Shown one piece after another: positions 26,489 to 35,333 of a DNA stretch of 64,000 nt. This DNA comes from Acinetobacter sp. CFCC 10889 (GTDB taxonomy: Bacteria > Pseudomonadota > Gammaproteobacteria > Pseudomonadales > Moraxellaceae): NCBI RefSeq assembly GCF_003268395.1, contig NZ_LQXQ01000017.1, positions 18,728 through 82,727 on the forward strand. The letters run 5' to 3'. The stretch's first letter is position 1. Each line of letters starts with the position of its first letter. The translations under genes and the position numbers were made by a program. The notes under the pieces are model-generated. The model did not search any database. It worked only from the letters and a program-made list of their open reading frames with translations, and had not been told where the DNA came from.

Positions 26489-28678
26489 TTAGCCTGCAAT
26501 CGTACCGCCATCTTTACGGGTAATGACCACAGTTGCAGAACGTGGACGTGCAGTTTTGTTGCTAGCATCCTTTTGTGTTGCTGGCCAATGACTTGTTGGT
26601 TTGTCATAGCTTGCAGAGTCTTCACCTGGATGTTGTACGTTGATAAAGATCGCTTTGTGGTCTGGAGTCATGGTCACACCAGTAATCTCACATTCTGTAG
26701 GTCCTGTAAGGAAACGGCGTAAATTATCATCAGTCATTTTCGCCCCGACAATGGTTTCCTGACCTGAAGATGTGGTTGCTTTGGTACCATCACCGACTTT
26801 ACCTGGTAGTGCAGCAAGCATCATACAGTTGGTGGTATCTGTATATGCGCCATCATCAGTTTGAATCCATAACACACCACGTGGGTCAAACCACATACCA
26901 TCTGGAGAAGACAGGTCATTATTGTCATTCAGCCCTGACAGGTTAATGTTACTCGCCATCTTCGCTTCAGCACCAAATAGGTAAATATCCCATGTAAATG
27001 TTTCAGCAGTGGTTTTGTTATCTTTTTCATGGAAGCGAATAATATGACCATTCACATTACCTTTTCCGCCCTCAGGATCTTCGTAGTTACGAGGATTCGC
27101 AGCATCTAGTGGATGTGTTGTACCACGGTTTGAGTTGTTGGTCAGTGTCACATAAACTTCACCATTTTCAGGGTTGACAGCAACCCATTCTGGACGGTCC
27201 ATTTTGGTCGCCCCCACTGCATCACCAGCAAGACGAGCAAAGGTAGTTACTTCAGCTTGTGATTTAAATGGATAGACTTTGTTTGCGGCATCTAAACCAT
27301 TTTTACCATATGCCAATTCAATCCATTGACCTGTTCCATCTGCATTAAATTTGGCAACATATAATTTGCCTGAGTTCATATATTTATCACCTGCTTTGTA
27401 GCCGCCATTGATGTCTTTTGCAGACCATTTGGCATCGGATACAAACTTATAAATATACTCACCACGAGAGTCATCACCCATATAGAACGCAAGATTTTCA
27501 CCTTCGATCAAACGGCTTGCACGACAGTCTTCGTGGGCAAAACGACCAAGAGAAGTACGTTTTACAGGATTCGATAAATTACTAAATGGATCGATTTCCA
27601 CAATCCAACCAAAGGTATTAGCACCATTACGATAGTCCTGTGCAGCCGTAGATGCGGTTACAGAAGCATTCCAACGATCATAAAGGTCTTGGCTTTCCAG
27701 CGTTCCAACCGCAGTTTCCCATTGATAACGTGAGCTTGCACCATCTTTTAAGCCATAACGTTTTAATGCGATAATTTCTGCAGGGGTACGCTTTTCATCA
27801 TCACCTTTAGCACGGACGAAGTAACCAATATAATTTTCTTCAGTGGTTAGATAAGTGCCCCATGGCGTATAACCATTACCACAGTTATTGTGGGTACCAC
27901 GAGTTTGTTTGCCTGCCGATGAATATTTGGTTGCCAGTAAGTCAGAGCCTGCAACCACACCTGCAAAATCCATCACCGTTGATGCTGTAATACGACGATT
28001 GAAAATCGAGTTTTTAACAATTTCAACTTTTTGTGTAGTTTTGTCTTTTTTCAATTCAATGATTGAAACACCGTGTGCATTGACTTCACGGATCACTTCA
28101 TCTTCAGGACGACGACCATCAGCCGTTTTTGTTGGTCCTTTTGGATGTAAAAATGTTGGGTTGATATATTCGTGGTTCATGACCAATAAACCACTTTCTG
28201 AAATGCTTGGGTCATAGTTTTTATTGGTTTTATTTAAACCAAAATAGCTCATGCCATCGTGGCAGTCACCTGAACGATATTGAAAGCTTGGACCTGATGG
28301 AACCGCATTATCATTCCATTCAGGATATGCAGGGTTAATAGAGTCACCCATAGCATATAGCACAGTAGCTTCATAACCTTCAGGTACAGTCACGATGTCA
28401 TTCAGATTTTTAGCGACAGGTTTGAAGGTTAATTTTTCAGGTTTTTTATTTGGGTCAACAGGTGTTGGTGTAGGAGGGGTAACATTTGTTTCTGAGTCTT
28501 TGTCATCGCCACAGCCTGTGAGAGTAGAGGCTAAAGCCAATGCAGCAGCACCACTAGCAGTTTTTGCAATTAAGCTACGACGGGTAATATGTTGTTCTAA
28601 AATGTCACGAAAATGGATGTTGTCAGAAGTATTATTATCAAGTTCTTGATCTTCATGATATGGCGTCAGCTCGGTCAT
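26489..28678 (-). CDS. phoX: PhoX-family alkaline phosphatase (DUF839), Tat substrate
   Basis: About 729 residues. A twin-arginine signal is seen at about 37-60: RRSLIAKTASGAAALALAST, followed by LTGCGDD, which also looks like a lipobox. The mature part matches PhoX/DUF839: SGDCHDGMSYFG, GLLVMNHEYINPTF, THNNCGNGYTPWGTY, NLSGLNDNNDLSSPDGMWFD. PhoX enzymes use iron and calcium to hydrolyse phosphomonoesters in the periplasm. The ATG at 28678 has AGGGAACC upstream. It lies directly downstream of tatABC and behind a three-repeat Pho box, so PhoB control and Tat export fit together. Confidence 0.88.
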   Translation of the reverse strand: MTELTPYHEDQELDNNTSDNIHFRDILEQHITRRSLIAKTASGAAALALASTLTGCGDDKDSETNVTPPTPTPVDPNKKPEKLTFKPVAKNLNDIVTVPEGYEATVLYAMGDSINPAYPEWNDNAVPSGPSFQYRSGDCHDGMSYFGLNKTNKNYDPSISESGLLVMNHEYINPTFLHPKGPTKTADGRRPEDEVIREVNAHGVSIIELKKDKTTQKVEIVKNSIFNRRITASTVMDFAGVVAGSDLLATKYSSAGKQTRGTHNNCGNGYTPWGTYLTTEENYIGYFVRAKGDDEKRTPAEIIALKRYGLKDGASSRYQWETAVGTLESQDLYDRWNASVTASTAAQDYRNGANTFGWIVEIDPFSNLSNPVKRTSLGRFAHEDCRASRLIEGENLAFYMGDDSRGEYIYKFVSDAKWSAKDINGGYKAGDKYMNSGKLYVAKFNADGTGQWIELAYGKNGLDAANKVYPFKSQAEVTTFARLAGDAVGATKMDRPEWVAVNPENGEVYVTLTNNSNRGTTHPLDAANPRNYEDPEGGKGNVNGHIIRFHEKDNKTTAETFTWDIYLFGAEAKMASNINLSGLNDNNDLSSPDGMWFDPRGVLWIQTDDGAYTDTTNCMMLAALPGKVGDGTKATTSSGQETIVGAKMTDDNLRRFLTGPTECEITGVTMTPDHKAIFINVQHPGEDSASYDKPTSHWPATQKDASNKTARPRSATVVITRKDGGTIAG

Positions 28679-28738
28679 GGAAGGTTCCCTAAAGTTAATC
28701 AATGGTGATAAAAGTTGTTATTAACTTAGAGAATAAAT

Positions 28739-28767
28739 ATGACGGAGCTTTGACAGTCAGGTGACAG
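28739..28767 (-). promoter_or_regulatory. Pho box (three direct repeats) upstream of phoX
   Basis: On the minus strand the site reads CTGTCAC-CTGA-CTGTCAA-AGCT-CCGTCAT: three seven-base repeats at 11-base spacing, matching the PhoB consensus CTGTCAT with four-base linkers. It ends 60 bases before the phoX start. The match in sequence, spacing and gene makes PhoB activation under phosphate limitation very likely. Confidence 0.85.
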
Positions 28768-28827
28768 TCTAATGAATAAAAAATGTCAAAATTGTGAAAG
28801 AAGCAGCATGATTTTCTGTTTTAGAGT

Positions 28828-29610
28828 TTAGCTTGCGTTCAGGCGTCTTTTTTCCAGAATTTTGCCAAATAATAAGCCGAGTTCAAACAGCAACCACATT
28901 GGAATCGCAAGCATAATCATCGAAATAGCATCAGGTGGTGTGATAAACATAGAAATAAAGAAACAGCCCACAATAATATAACGACGTTTATCCACAAGAT
29001 CTTGTGTAGAGACGACCCCGATCAAAATGAGCAATAAGGTAATAATTGGTATTTCAAAAGTCAGCCCAAAGACCAAAAATAACTTTAAACAAAAAGCCAA
29101 ATAGCTGTTGATATCGGTCATCGGTGCTACTGTTTCTGGTGAAACACTGATAAAAAAATGCAAAATTGAGGGGAGGGCAATAAAATAGGCAAAGGCAATG
29201 CCAGCATAAAACAAACTGATGCTTGCGATCAGTAAGGGAAGTGCCAAGGTTTTCTCTTTGGCATACAGCGCTGGTTTCACAAAAGCCCAAATTTGATAAA
29301 TAATAAAAGGCATTGCCAACATTAGAGCAATAAAAAAGTTGAGTTTAAATGGTGCCATAAATGTTGCTGTGACATCCGTGGCGATCATGGTTGATGTGAC
29401 AGGTAACTGTGCTCTTAATGGTTCCGACAAAGCAATATAGGTTTTGTTGGCAAAAGGCAGTAAACAAAAAAACAGTACGATTAACACCCCGATAATTTTA
29501 AACAAATGCCGTCTTAATTCGATCAAATGTTTGGTGATCGGCATTGATTCTAATTCAGGTTGTGGATTGGGCTCAGCGGAGTGAACTTGTGGGGTAAAAG
29601 AGCTGTTCAT
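28828..29610 (-). CDS. tatC: Sec-independent translocase TatC
   Basis: A 260-residue protein with six membrane helices. Diagnostic blocks include HLIELRRHLFK near the N-terminus, FMAPFKLNFFIALMLAMPF, IYQIWAFVKPALY and FGLTFEIPI. TatC is the receptor for twin-arginine signals in the inner membrane. Its start overlaps the tatB stop (ATGA). It is the last tat gene before phoX, itself a likely Tat substrate. Confidence 0.95.
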   Translation of the reverse strand: MNSSFTPQVHSAEPNPQPELESMPITKHLIELRRHLFKIIGVLIVLFFCLLPFANKTYIALSEPLRAQLPVTSTMIATDVTATFMAPFKLNFFIALMLAMPFIIYQIWAFVKPALYAKEKTLALPLLIASISLFYAGIAFAYFIALPSILHFFISVSPETVAPMTDINSYLAFCLKLFLVFGLTFEIPIITLLLILIGVVSTQDLVDKRRYIIVGCFFISMFITPPDAISMIMLAIPMWLLFELGLLFGKILEKRRLNAS

Positions 29611-30074
29611 ACCGCAACCTCTAAGTGCTTTGTTTCAACCGTAAGTGGCTTAACTCGTTGAACTGAATGTACGGATGTTGCTAACTTTTTCAGCCAAATA
29701 CGGGAAAGATATACTGTTGGAATTGATGCTTGCATAAAATGGTACGTGATGTTGCTGGATTTAGGTGCAATGCTTGCGCTTGCTGCATTGTTTTGTTTTT
29801 CTTCAGCAAGTTTGTTTTGTTGCAGCTCATGCATTTGCGCTTGCATTTTTTGTTCAAGCTCTTGAATGCGTTGCATTTCAAGCTGCATTTGCTCACGCAA
29901 TTCAGAAAGACGAAGTTCACGATCAATGTCATTCTGTACATTACTGACAGTACGTTTGATTTTGGCATACCATTTCCCTACAAAACGTGCAGCGACAGGG
30001 AGCTTCTCAGGACCTAAGACCAATAAAGCAATAATGCCAAAGACCAGTAATTCAGAAAAACCAACATCGAGCAT
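29607..30074 (-). CDS. tatB: Sec-independent translocase TatB
   Basis: A 155-residue protein. MLDVGFSELLVFGIIALLVLGPEKLP is the TatB hallmark: one membrane helix with a conserved Glu and a GPEKLP hinge. An amphipathic helix and a charged coiled-coil region (REQMQLEMQRIQELEQKM) follow. The C-terminal about 45 residues are low in charge and not typical, but this end is variable in the family. TatB works with TatC to bind Tat signals. It overlaps tatC by four bases and follows tatA by 16. Confidence 0.92.
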   Translation of the reverse strand: MLDVGFSELLVFGIIALLVLGPEKLPVAARFVGKWYAKIKRTVSNVQNDIDRELRLSELREQMQLEMQRIQELEQKMQAQMHELQQNKLAEEKQNNAASASIAPKSSNITYHFMQASIPTVYLSRIWLKKLATSVHSVQRVKPLTVETKHLEVAV

Positions 30075-30090
30075 GATCTACCTTCCCGTA

Positions 30091-30309
30091 TCAGTTTTTT
30101 ATGGTCGAGTTCACATCATTGGTATTTTGATGTTCTAAGGTACGAGGTTCATTGAGTGCAGTTGTTGTGTCATCATCTTTAATTGATTTTTTGAAGTCTT
30201 TTACCGCCCCACCGACATCTTTACCTAAGTTTTTAAGTTTTGATGTACCGAATAATAAAAGTACCACAATTGCAAAAATCAGTACGTGCCAAATCGATAA
30301 TCCAGCCAT
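30091..30309 (-). CDS. tatA: Sec-independent translocase TatA
   Basis: A 72-residue protein starting [21 protein letters not shown], a single membrane helix, followed by the amphipathic helix [20 protein letters not shown] with the FGTSKL hinge typical of TatA. TatA oligomers form the protein-conducting part of the Tat system. It is the first gene of tatABC. Confidence 0.95.
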   Translation of the reverse strand: MAGLSIWHVLIFAIVVLLLFGTSKLKNLGKDVGGAVKDFKKSIKDDDTTTALNEPRTLEHQNTNDVNSTIKN

Positions 30310-30478
30310 GATAAATCTCCTGTTTCATTAGGGCTTATCTCAACAGGTATCTGTGACAAAAAAGTGACATCTATATTTCAATTTAAAGACAAGGAACTGC
30401 TCACCAATAGTTTCAATTGCTTAAATGCATCAATTTTTAAAGTGCTACTATAGTCATGATTTGAGAATCGAGTGTGCG

Positions 30479-31357
30479 ATGATGGCGTTGTTATTTCCAG
30501 TTTTATCCTTTATTTGTGGTTTGATACTGGCAAATGATCAATTTTCAGCGCAACTCAAACCATTATTATCTTTATGTCTAGCACGAATTTTTATCCCGAT
30601 TGTGATTATTTACAATATGGTATTTTATAAATCGGGCAGCATCACTTTAATTTTATTTGCTTTTTTCTCCTGTTTTATTCTGTTCTTTGTTTATCTGCAA
30701 CTGTCTAAAGATCGCTTGGCTGCATTGTGTTTCAGCTATACCAATATGGCTTGGTTAGGTTTTCCGATTGCCATTGCTATCTTTGGAACTGAGCATAGTA
30801 TGGCGATGATTCCTTTGTATATTGGTGTATCTATTTTCGGTAATTCTTGGGCGGTTACTTCAGTCAGTTCGGAACCGCAGCCAAAGTTATATTTATTTAA
30901 AAAAATGCTGCAATCTCCACCTGTAATTGCCTTGATTGTTGCAGGTGTTTTACGTTGTTTTGATGTGCAACATTTTCAAAATGCACAACTCGTGGAATGG
31001 GTTTATACCTTGGCAAAATGGAGTATGAGTTTTGCAGGCATGTGTGTTTTGGGCATGTGGCTACGGAAAACCAAAGTCCATTGGGCAGACATACAAACCA
31101 GTGCCAAACTTGCAGTATTGAAAATGTTCTGTGGTTTGATTTTGTGTGGATTGGCTTATGTTCTGCTGCCACTTCCGAATATTAATACCTATATTGGTGT
31201 GATGTTTTTATTGTTCTGTTTACCGCCTGCTGCCAATATCGTGGCTTTGGAAACCCATTATCAAGGTACAGGTGTTTCAGCGAAATATATTGCTTCAGGC
31301 ACGATTGTCAGTGTGGTGGTTTGTGTGATTTATGGGGGAGTGGTGCATTTATTTTAG
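30479..31357 (+). CDS. AEC-family permease (auxin efflux carrier-like)
   Basis: About 292 residues with some ten membrane helices. The spacing and motifs (NMAWLGFPIAIAIFG, FCLPPAANIVALETHYQG) match the AEC family, which exports or imports organic anions such as malate or malonate. The frame begins at 30425, but the ATG at 30479 is followed at once by the first membrane segment (MMALLFPVLSFICGLIL) and is preferred. Divergent from tatABC. The substrate is unknown. Confidence 0.8.
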   Translation: MMALLFPVLSFICGLILANDQFSAQLKPLLSLCLARIFIPIVIIYNMVFYKSGSITLILFAFFSCFILFFVYLQLSKDRLAALCFSYTNMAWLGFPIAIAIFGTEHSMAMIPLYIGVSIFGNSWAVTSVSSEPQPKLYLFKKMLQSPPVIALIVAGVLRCFDVQHFQNAQLVEWVYTLAKWSMSFAGMCVLGMWLRKTKVHWADIQTSAKLAVLKMFCGLILCGLAYVLLPLPNINTYIGVMFLLFCLPPAANIVALETHYQGTGVSAKYIASGTIVSVVVCVIYGGVVHLF

Positions 31358-31389
31358 TGATGCTTCAATGACTGAAATCAGTTTCTCTT

Positions 31390-31475
31390 TTGTATTTGAG
31401 AGAGGAGGTATTTCAGCGAAATTACCTCTCCCTCTTGCGAAACGATGTTTCTCACCTTTGAAAAAGGAGGGGACA
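31390..31475. repeat. Intergenic inverted-repeat sequence (possible dispersed element)
   Basis: Between the AEC gene and rdgB. A near-palindrome (gagagaggaggta ... tacctctccctc) is followed by a smaller hairpin (caccttt gaaaa aaggagg). Related GA/CT-rich hairpins end the window at 63973-63993. Short elements of this type are often dispersed in Acinetobacter genomes; the copy number was not tested. Confidence 0.4.
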
Positions 31476-31485
31476 TGTAAGGATT

Positions 31486-32112
31486 TTACTTCTCTAAACT
31501 CGCTTTAAATAATTGCATCGCTTGTCCACGATGACTGATTTTATTTTTTTCATCTTTGCTCATTTCAGCACTCGAAATGTTGAGTTCAGGCAGCCAAAAT
31601 AAAGGATCATAACCAAAGCCATTCGCTCCACGTGGAGCCTCCAAAACTTCACCTTGCCAAATGCCTTGGAAAATTTGTGGTAATGGATCTTCGGCATGTT
31701 GTACCAAAGCCAATACACAAACAAACATGCCTTGGATCGGTTGATCATCTTTGCGTAAAGGTTTTAAATTTTCCAGCAGTTTTGCATTATTTGCAGCATC
31801 ATCGCCGTGTTCACCTGCATAGCGTGCAGAATAGATGCCAGGCGCACCACCTAAAACAGGGACACAAATCCCTGAGTCATCTGCAATCGCAGGTTTTCCT
31901 GAAATTTTAGAGGCATGGCGTGCTTTGATAATGGCATTTTCAACAAAGCTTAAACCATCTTCGATCGCATCTTCAATATTAAGTTTTCCTTGTGGAACAA
32001 CCTCGACAGGCAGTTTTAACTCAGCAAACATTTTTTCAAATTCAGCAATTTTGCCTTTGTTATTGCTTGCGAGTACCAATGTTCCTTGGGATAACCAATC
32101 TTGTGCAGACAT
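31486..32112 (-). CDS. rdgB: XTP/dITP diphosphatase (Ham1/RdgB)
   Basis: A 208-residue protein. LVLASNNKGKIAEFEKMF at the N-terminus and PAIADDSGICVPVLGGAPGIYSARYAG in the middle are the nucleotide-binding signatures of the family; FGYDPLFWLPE and KNKISHRGQA near the end complete the site. It removes deaminated purine nucleotides (XTP, dITP) from the pool, giving the monophosphate. Length is typical. Single gene. Confidence 0.95.
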   Translation of the reverse strand: MSAQDWLSQGTLVLASNNKGKIAEFEKMFAELKLPVEVVPQGKLNIEDAIEDGLSFVENAIIKARHASKISGKPAIADDSGICVPVLGGAPGIYSARYAGEHGDDAANNAKLLENLKPLRKDDQPIQGMFVCVLALVQHAEDPLPQIFQGIWQGEVLEAPRGANGFGYDPLFWLPELNISSAEMSKDEKNKISHRGQAMQLFKASLEK

Positions 32113-32396
32113 GATTTTTGCTCTGTTTTAAAAAAGTATATGTTAGTCGATTTTGGTCAACAGAGCGACCTGCAATTCGGTGGTCACCTGATATTGACCA
32201 ATGCACACATGATTTTTGAATGACCTTGTTTGCAGATATTATTGATCAATTTAAATACATAATATTATTAGTGATTATTAAAATATCAATTCATGTCAAT
32301 AAATAAATCAATATTTAACCTTTGGTCGAAAATGAGATTACTAAAGATAGACAAAAAAGTTAGGATATAAATAAGTCCATGAATTGTAGGTGCTAT

Positions 32397-32633
32397 ATGG
32401 TAAATCCAACACAATCCTATGTAATCACCATTGCCGAATGTTTATTGATTGAATTGGCTTGCAGTGACAGTATTTCTGAGCATGATTTGCAGGAACGCAC
32501 GAGAGCCATTATTCAGTTAATCGTTAATGAGGAAGAGAAGAACAGTCTGATTCATAAAATTGAAGACCGTAATGCTCATTATGCAGATAATCCCAATTTT
32601 GGCGTGATTTTAGAGCAGATTCGACTGATCTGA
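32397..32633 (+). CDS. Conserved hypothetical small protein
   Basis: Unrecognised. About 78 residues from ATG at 32397 (AGGTG just upstream), or 84 from 32379. The protein is soluble, acidic and mostly helical (YVITIAECLLIELACSDSIS, then LQERTRAIIQLIVNEEEKNS). No motif is seen. It stands alone between rdgB and the zinc dehydrogenase and is followed by a strong hairpin. Confidence 0.5.
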   Translation: MVNPTQSYVITIAECLLIELACSDSISEHDLQERTRAIIQLIVNEEEKNSLIHKIEDRNAHYADNPNFGVILEQIRLI

Positions 32634-32682
32634 TGATGGTTTAATACACTTTATCTTATAGCACTGGATAAATTGGGGCGAT

Positions 32683-32710
32683 GATCAAAGCATCAACTTA
32701 TGCTTTGATC
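32683..32710. terminator. Hairpin between convergent genes
   Basis: Eleven-base perfect stem gatcaaagcat / atgctttgatc with a six-base loop. The T-runs are weak, but its position between convergent genes suggests termination. Confidence 0.6.
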
Positions 32711-32747
32711 TTGATTATAAAAAATTTAATTATGTAGATGTTTATTC

Positions 32748-33932
32748 TCATATTGATGTGGATGATTTGGTCAGAATTTCTGATCCTTGCTGTTGAGGAT
32801 TAATTAAAATTTTGGCATGTTTTTCTGGGTCACGCAGTGCGGAGAATGCATTGGTTACACCATCTAAGCCCACGATGCCTGTAATCAGTGGCGAACAGTC
32901 AATTTTCCCTTCGGCAATCATGTGTAAAGCATCGCGAAATTCGAGTGGGGTATAGCCCAAAACAAATTGCATTTCGATTTCTTTGTTGATTGCCAATGCA
33001 GGTTCAATACGATCACTTTGCATACAGACACCCACACCCACGATTTTGGAAAATAATGGAGCACCATCAATAATATATTGCAAGATACCAGGGACACCGA
33101 CACATTCAAAAATAACAGGACGTTTTGGTAAAGCTCCCAGTTTATCTGCGACACGCCAAGCATGCCACCAAGGCATACCTGTGGCTTGTACTTTGGTAAA
33201 AATGTCCATCCCCATATTCAGTGCAGCACCAGCATCACCCAACAATCCAAGCTCTTTCCAATTTTCAAAAGGGGAGTTTTGTGCAGGATCAATCACCACA
33301 TCAGCACCACAACGTTCAGCCAGTTTACGACGATTGGCTGAGTAGTCACTGGCAATGACTTTTTTCACGCCTGCCGCCTTGAGCATTAAAATAATACCGA
33401 GCCCTACAGGACCACATCCGATCACAATAGCGGGTTCACTATTTTTGATTCGACTGCGTCGGACAGCATGCAAAGCAACAGCCATCGGTTCAGTCATAGC
33501 TGCATTGTCTGCATCAAGACCATTGGGAACTTCAAACATCAGGCTGGATTGAACTAGAATTTGTTCTGCATAGCCACCCGATGCATTCGGTGACAGTCCT
33601 GTAGATTGATAGCCTAATTCATCCAATTGCAATAAAGGCATGGCACAGACAAGGGTATCGGTTTTAAATTTTTTACGCGTCTTTGGACCATAATCTAAAA
33701 TTTTGCCACAAAATTCATGCCCCATAACAAATTTATCTGAGTTTCTAGCTAAGCCTTGAAAGCCAACTTTTGCAGCCAAATTATGCATATGGTCGCAGTT
33801 ATGCTGCATGTGTAAATCGCTACCACAGATTCCACAACGGATGACTTCAAGTAAAACTTGTCCTTTGGATGGTACAAGTGGTGCTAGGCTTTCTATTGTT
33901 AATTCGGCATTTTGACAGACTACTGATTTCAT
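32748..33932 (-). CDS. Zinc-dependent alcohol dehydrogenase (MDR family) lacking the structural-zinc lobe
   Basis: About 394 residues. The catalytic-zinc motif CGICGSDLHM and GHEFCGKILDYG are present, as is the NAD-site region IVIGCGPVGLGIILMLKAAG. The four-cysteine structural zinc loop normally found around residues 95-115 is missing: only one Cys occurs there (LVCAMPLLQL). An insertion between about 215 and 260 (FENWKELGLLGDAGAAL) is unusual. A 2,3-butanediol- or threonine-type dehydrogenase role is possible; the substrate is uncertain. The ATG at 33932 has AAGGATG upstream. Confidence 0.75.
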   Translation of the reverse strand: MKSVVCQNAELTIESLAPLVPSKGQVLLEVIRCGICGSDLHMQHNCDHMHNLAAKVGFQGLARNSDKFVMGHEFCGKILDYGPKTRKKFKTDTLVCAMPLLQLDELGYQSTGLSPNASGGYAEQILVQSSLMFEVPNGLDADNAAMTEPMAVALHAVRRSRIKNSEPAIVIGCGPVGLGIILMLKAAGVKKVIASDYSANRRKLAERCGADVVIDPAQNSPFENWKELGLLGDAGAALNMGMDIFTKVQATGMPWWHAWRVADKLGALPKRPVIFECVGVPGILQYIIDGAPLFSKIVGVGVCMQSDRIEPALAINKEIEMQFVLGYTPLEFRDALHMIAEGKIDCSPLITGIVGLDGVTNAFSALRDPEKHAKILINPQQQGSEILTKSSTSI

Positions 33933-34097
33933 CAAATCATCCTTAATTGTTGTTTTGAATATATTTTGATAATCGCAGTTATTATTGTATAAAAATATGA
34001 CCTGAATGTTAGTAATACACTTCTGATTTGCGAAAGATGTAAGAAAATAAATTGACTGATCGATTTAGAAATTTACTGTAATTTGTAGCAATCATAA

Positions 34098-34120
34098 AAA
34101 AAGCACCTTATGGTGCTTCC
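34098..34120 (-). terminator. Terminator of metX-metW-sel1
   Basis: Stem agcacc / ggtgct with a TTAT loop; on the minus strand a run of seven T follows. Confidence 0.8.
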
Positions 34121-34149
34121 TTCATATAATCTCAAATCAAAAATAAAAA

Positions 34150-34743
34150 TTATTGGGTTTGAATCCAACGGTCAGCACGATCACGTGCAGTACGGATTTG
34201 TTCAGGTGTTAAGTTGGCAGCCAATGCAGTTTTTTTAGTTTCAGACATGTTAATGACTTTATTGTCTAACATGCCATCACGGGTAGAAAGTTCATACCAC
34301 TGATAAGCACCGATGTAATTTTTCTTTTGTTCTTCCATCACAGCTAGATTGAAGCTTGCACGGTTATCGCCATGACTTGCTGCTTTTTCAAAATATTGAC
34401 GAGCAGATGCTTCATTTTTAGATACTCCGATCCCGTCTGCATACATACGGCCCACATTCAGTTGTGCCGCAGAAATGCCTTGATCAGCCGCAGATTTAAA
34501 TAAACTAAAAGCCTCTTTTAAATCTTTAGCAACGCCATTACCTGATTGGTAACGTGTCGCAAGATAGAATTGTGCAGCAGGTTGTCCTGCTTTAGCTGCT
34601 TTGCTTAAGTCAGCTACATTCATTTGTGCATACTGTGCAGCGAGTGCAGCAGTTGATTTTTGTTGTTGCGGGATATAGTCCGCATGGGCTTGAAAACTCA
34701 GCAGCCCAAAAAATAATGTACTGCCTAATAATAATTTTTTCAT
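34150..34743 (-). CDS. Sel1-repeat secreted protein
   Basis: A 197-residue protein with a signal peptide (KKLLLGSTLFFGLLSFQAHA). The mature part holds at least two Sel1-like repeats (AAQFYLATRYQSGNGVAKDL; SAAQLNVGRMYADGIGVSKN) and a third, weaker one. Such alpha-solenoids mediate protein contacts. It is periplasmic and of unknown partner. Its start overlaps the metW stop by four bases (ATGA), so it shares the metX-metW operon though its role in methionine synthesis is not evident. Confidence 0.85.
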   Translation of the reverse strand: MKKLLLGSTLFFGLLSFQAHADYIPQQQKSTAALAAQYAQMNVADLSKAAKAGQPAAQFYLATRYQSGNGVAKDLKEAFSLFKSAADQGISAAQLNVGRMYADGIGVSKNEASARQYFEKAASHGDNRASFNLAVMEEQKKNYIGAYQWYELSTRDGMLDNKVINMSETKKTALAANLTPEQIRTARDRADRWIQTQ

Positions 34744-35333
34744 AGAGCGCTCACTCGATAAATTGCGACTTCGCCGAACAAATTTGGGATCGACTTACTC
34801 AGTAAGCTCCCTTGTTGGTTCCCATTTACAGCGAGTCGATTAATAATACGAATATGATTTTCAGCACACAGTGCTTCAAAGTCACGAAAGGTGCATAGGT
34901 GGATATTTGGCGTATTGTACCACATATACGGTAATGCATTTGAAACAGGCATCATCCCTTTTAAGGCAAGGAAAGAACGTGTCTTCCAATGCGCAAAGTT
35001 AGGAAAAGTAATAATTGCTTGTTTCCCCACACGCACCATATCGCGCAATAGCACATCGGGTGCATCCACGGCTTGTAATGCTTGAGCCATGACCACGTAG
35101 TCAAAAGACTGATCTGCAAAACGACCTAAACCAAGATTTAAATCTTGTTGGATAATATTTAACCCTCTACTGACCGCAATTGCAATCTTTTCTTGATCAA
35201 TTTCGAGTCCGTATGCACGAATATTATGTTTTTTACTCATGTGTGCAAGTAACTCACCATCGCCACAACCTAAGTCGAGGACACGTGAATCGGGTTGAAT
35301 CCATTTTTCAGCAAGTTGATGGTCAATACGCAT
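34740..35333 (-). CDS. metW: MetW methionine biosynthesis protein
   Basis: A 197-residue class I methyltransferase-like protein: SRVLDLGCGDGELLAHMSKK is the AdoMet motif I, and FDYVVMAQALQAVDAPDVLL is motif IV-like. Its pairing with metX is highly conserved in proteobacteria; in some species MetX needs MetW for activity. It overlaps the metX stop by one base. Confidence 0.92.
   Translation of the reverse strand: MRIDHQLAEKWIQPDSRVLDLGCGDGELLAHMSKKHNIRAYGLEIDQEKIAIAVSRGLNIIQQDLNLGLGRFADQSFDYVVMAQALQAVDAPDVLLRDMVRVGKQAIITFPNFAHWKTRSFLALKGMMPVSNALPYMWYNTPNIHLCTFRDFEALCAENHIRIINRLAVNGNQQGSLLSKSIPNLFGEVAIYRVSAL

Noticed and set aside
32113..32396. Structured RNA in the gap before the small gene at 32397
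   Set aside because: Some ggtcaa / ttgacc symmetry is present, but no known RNA family could be recognised.
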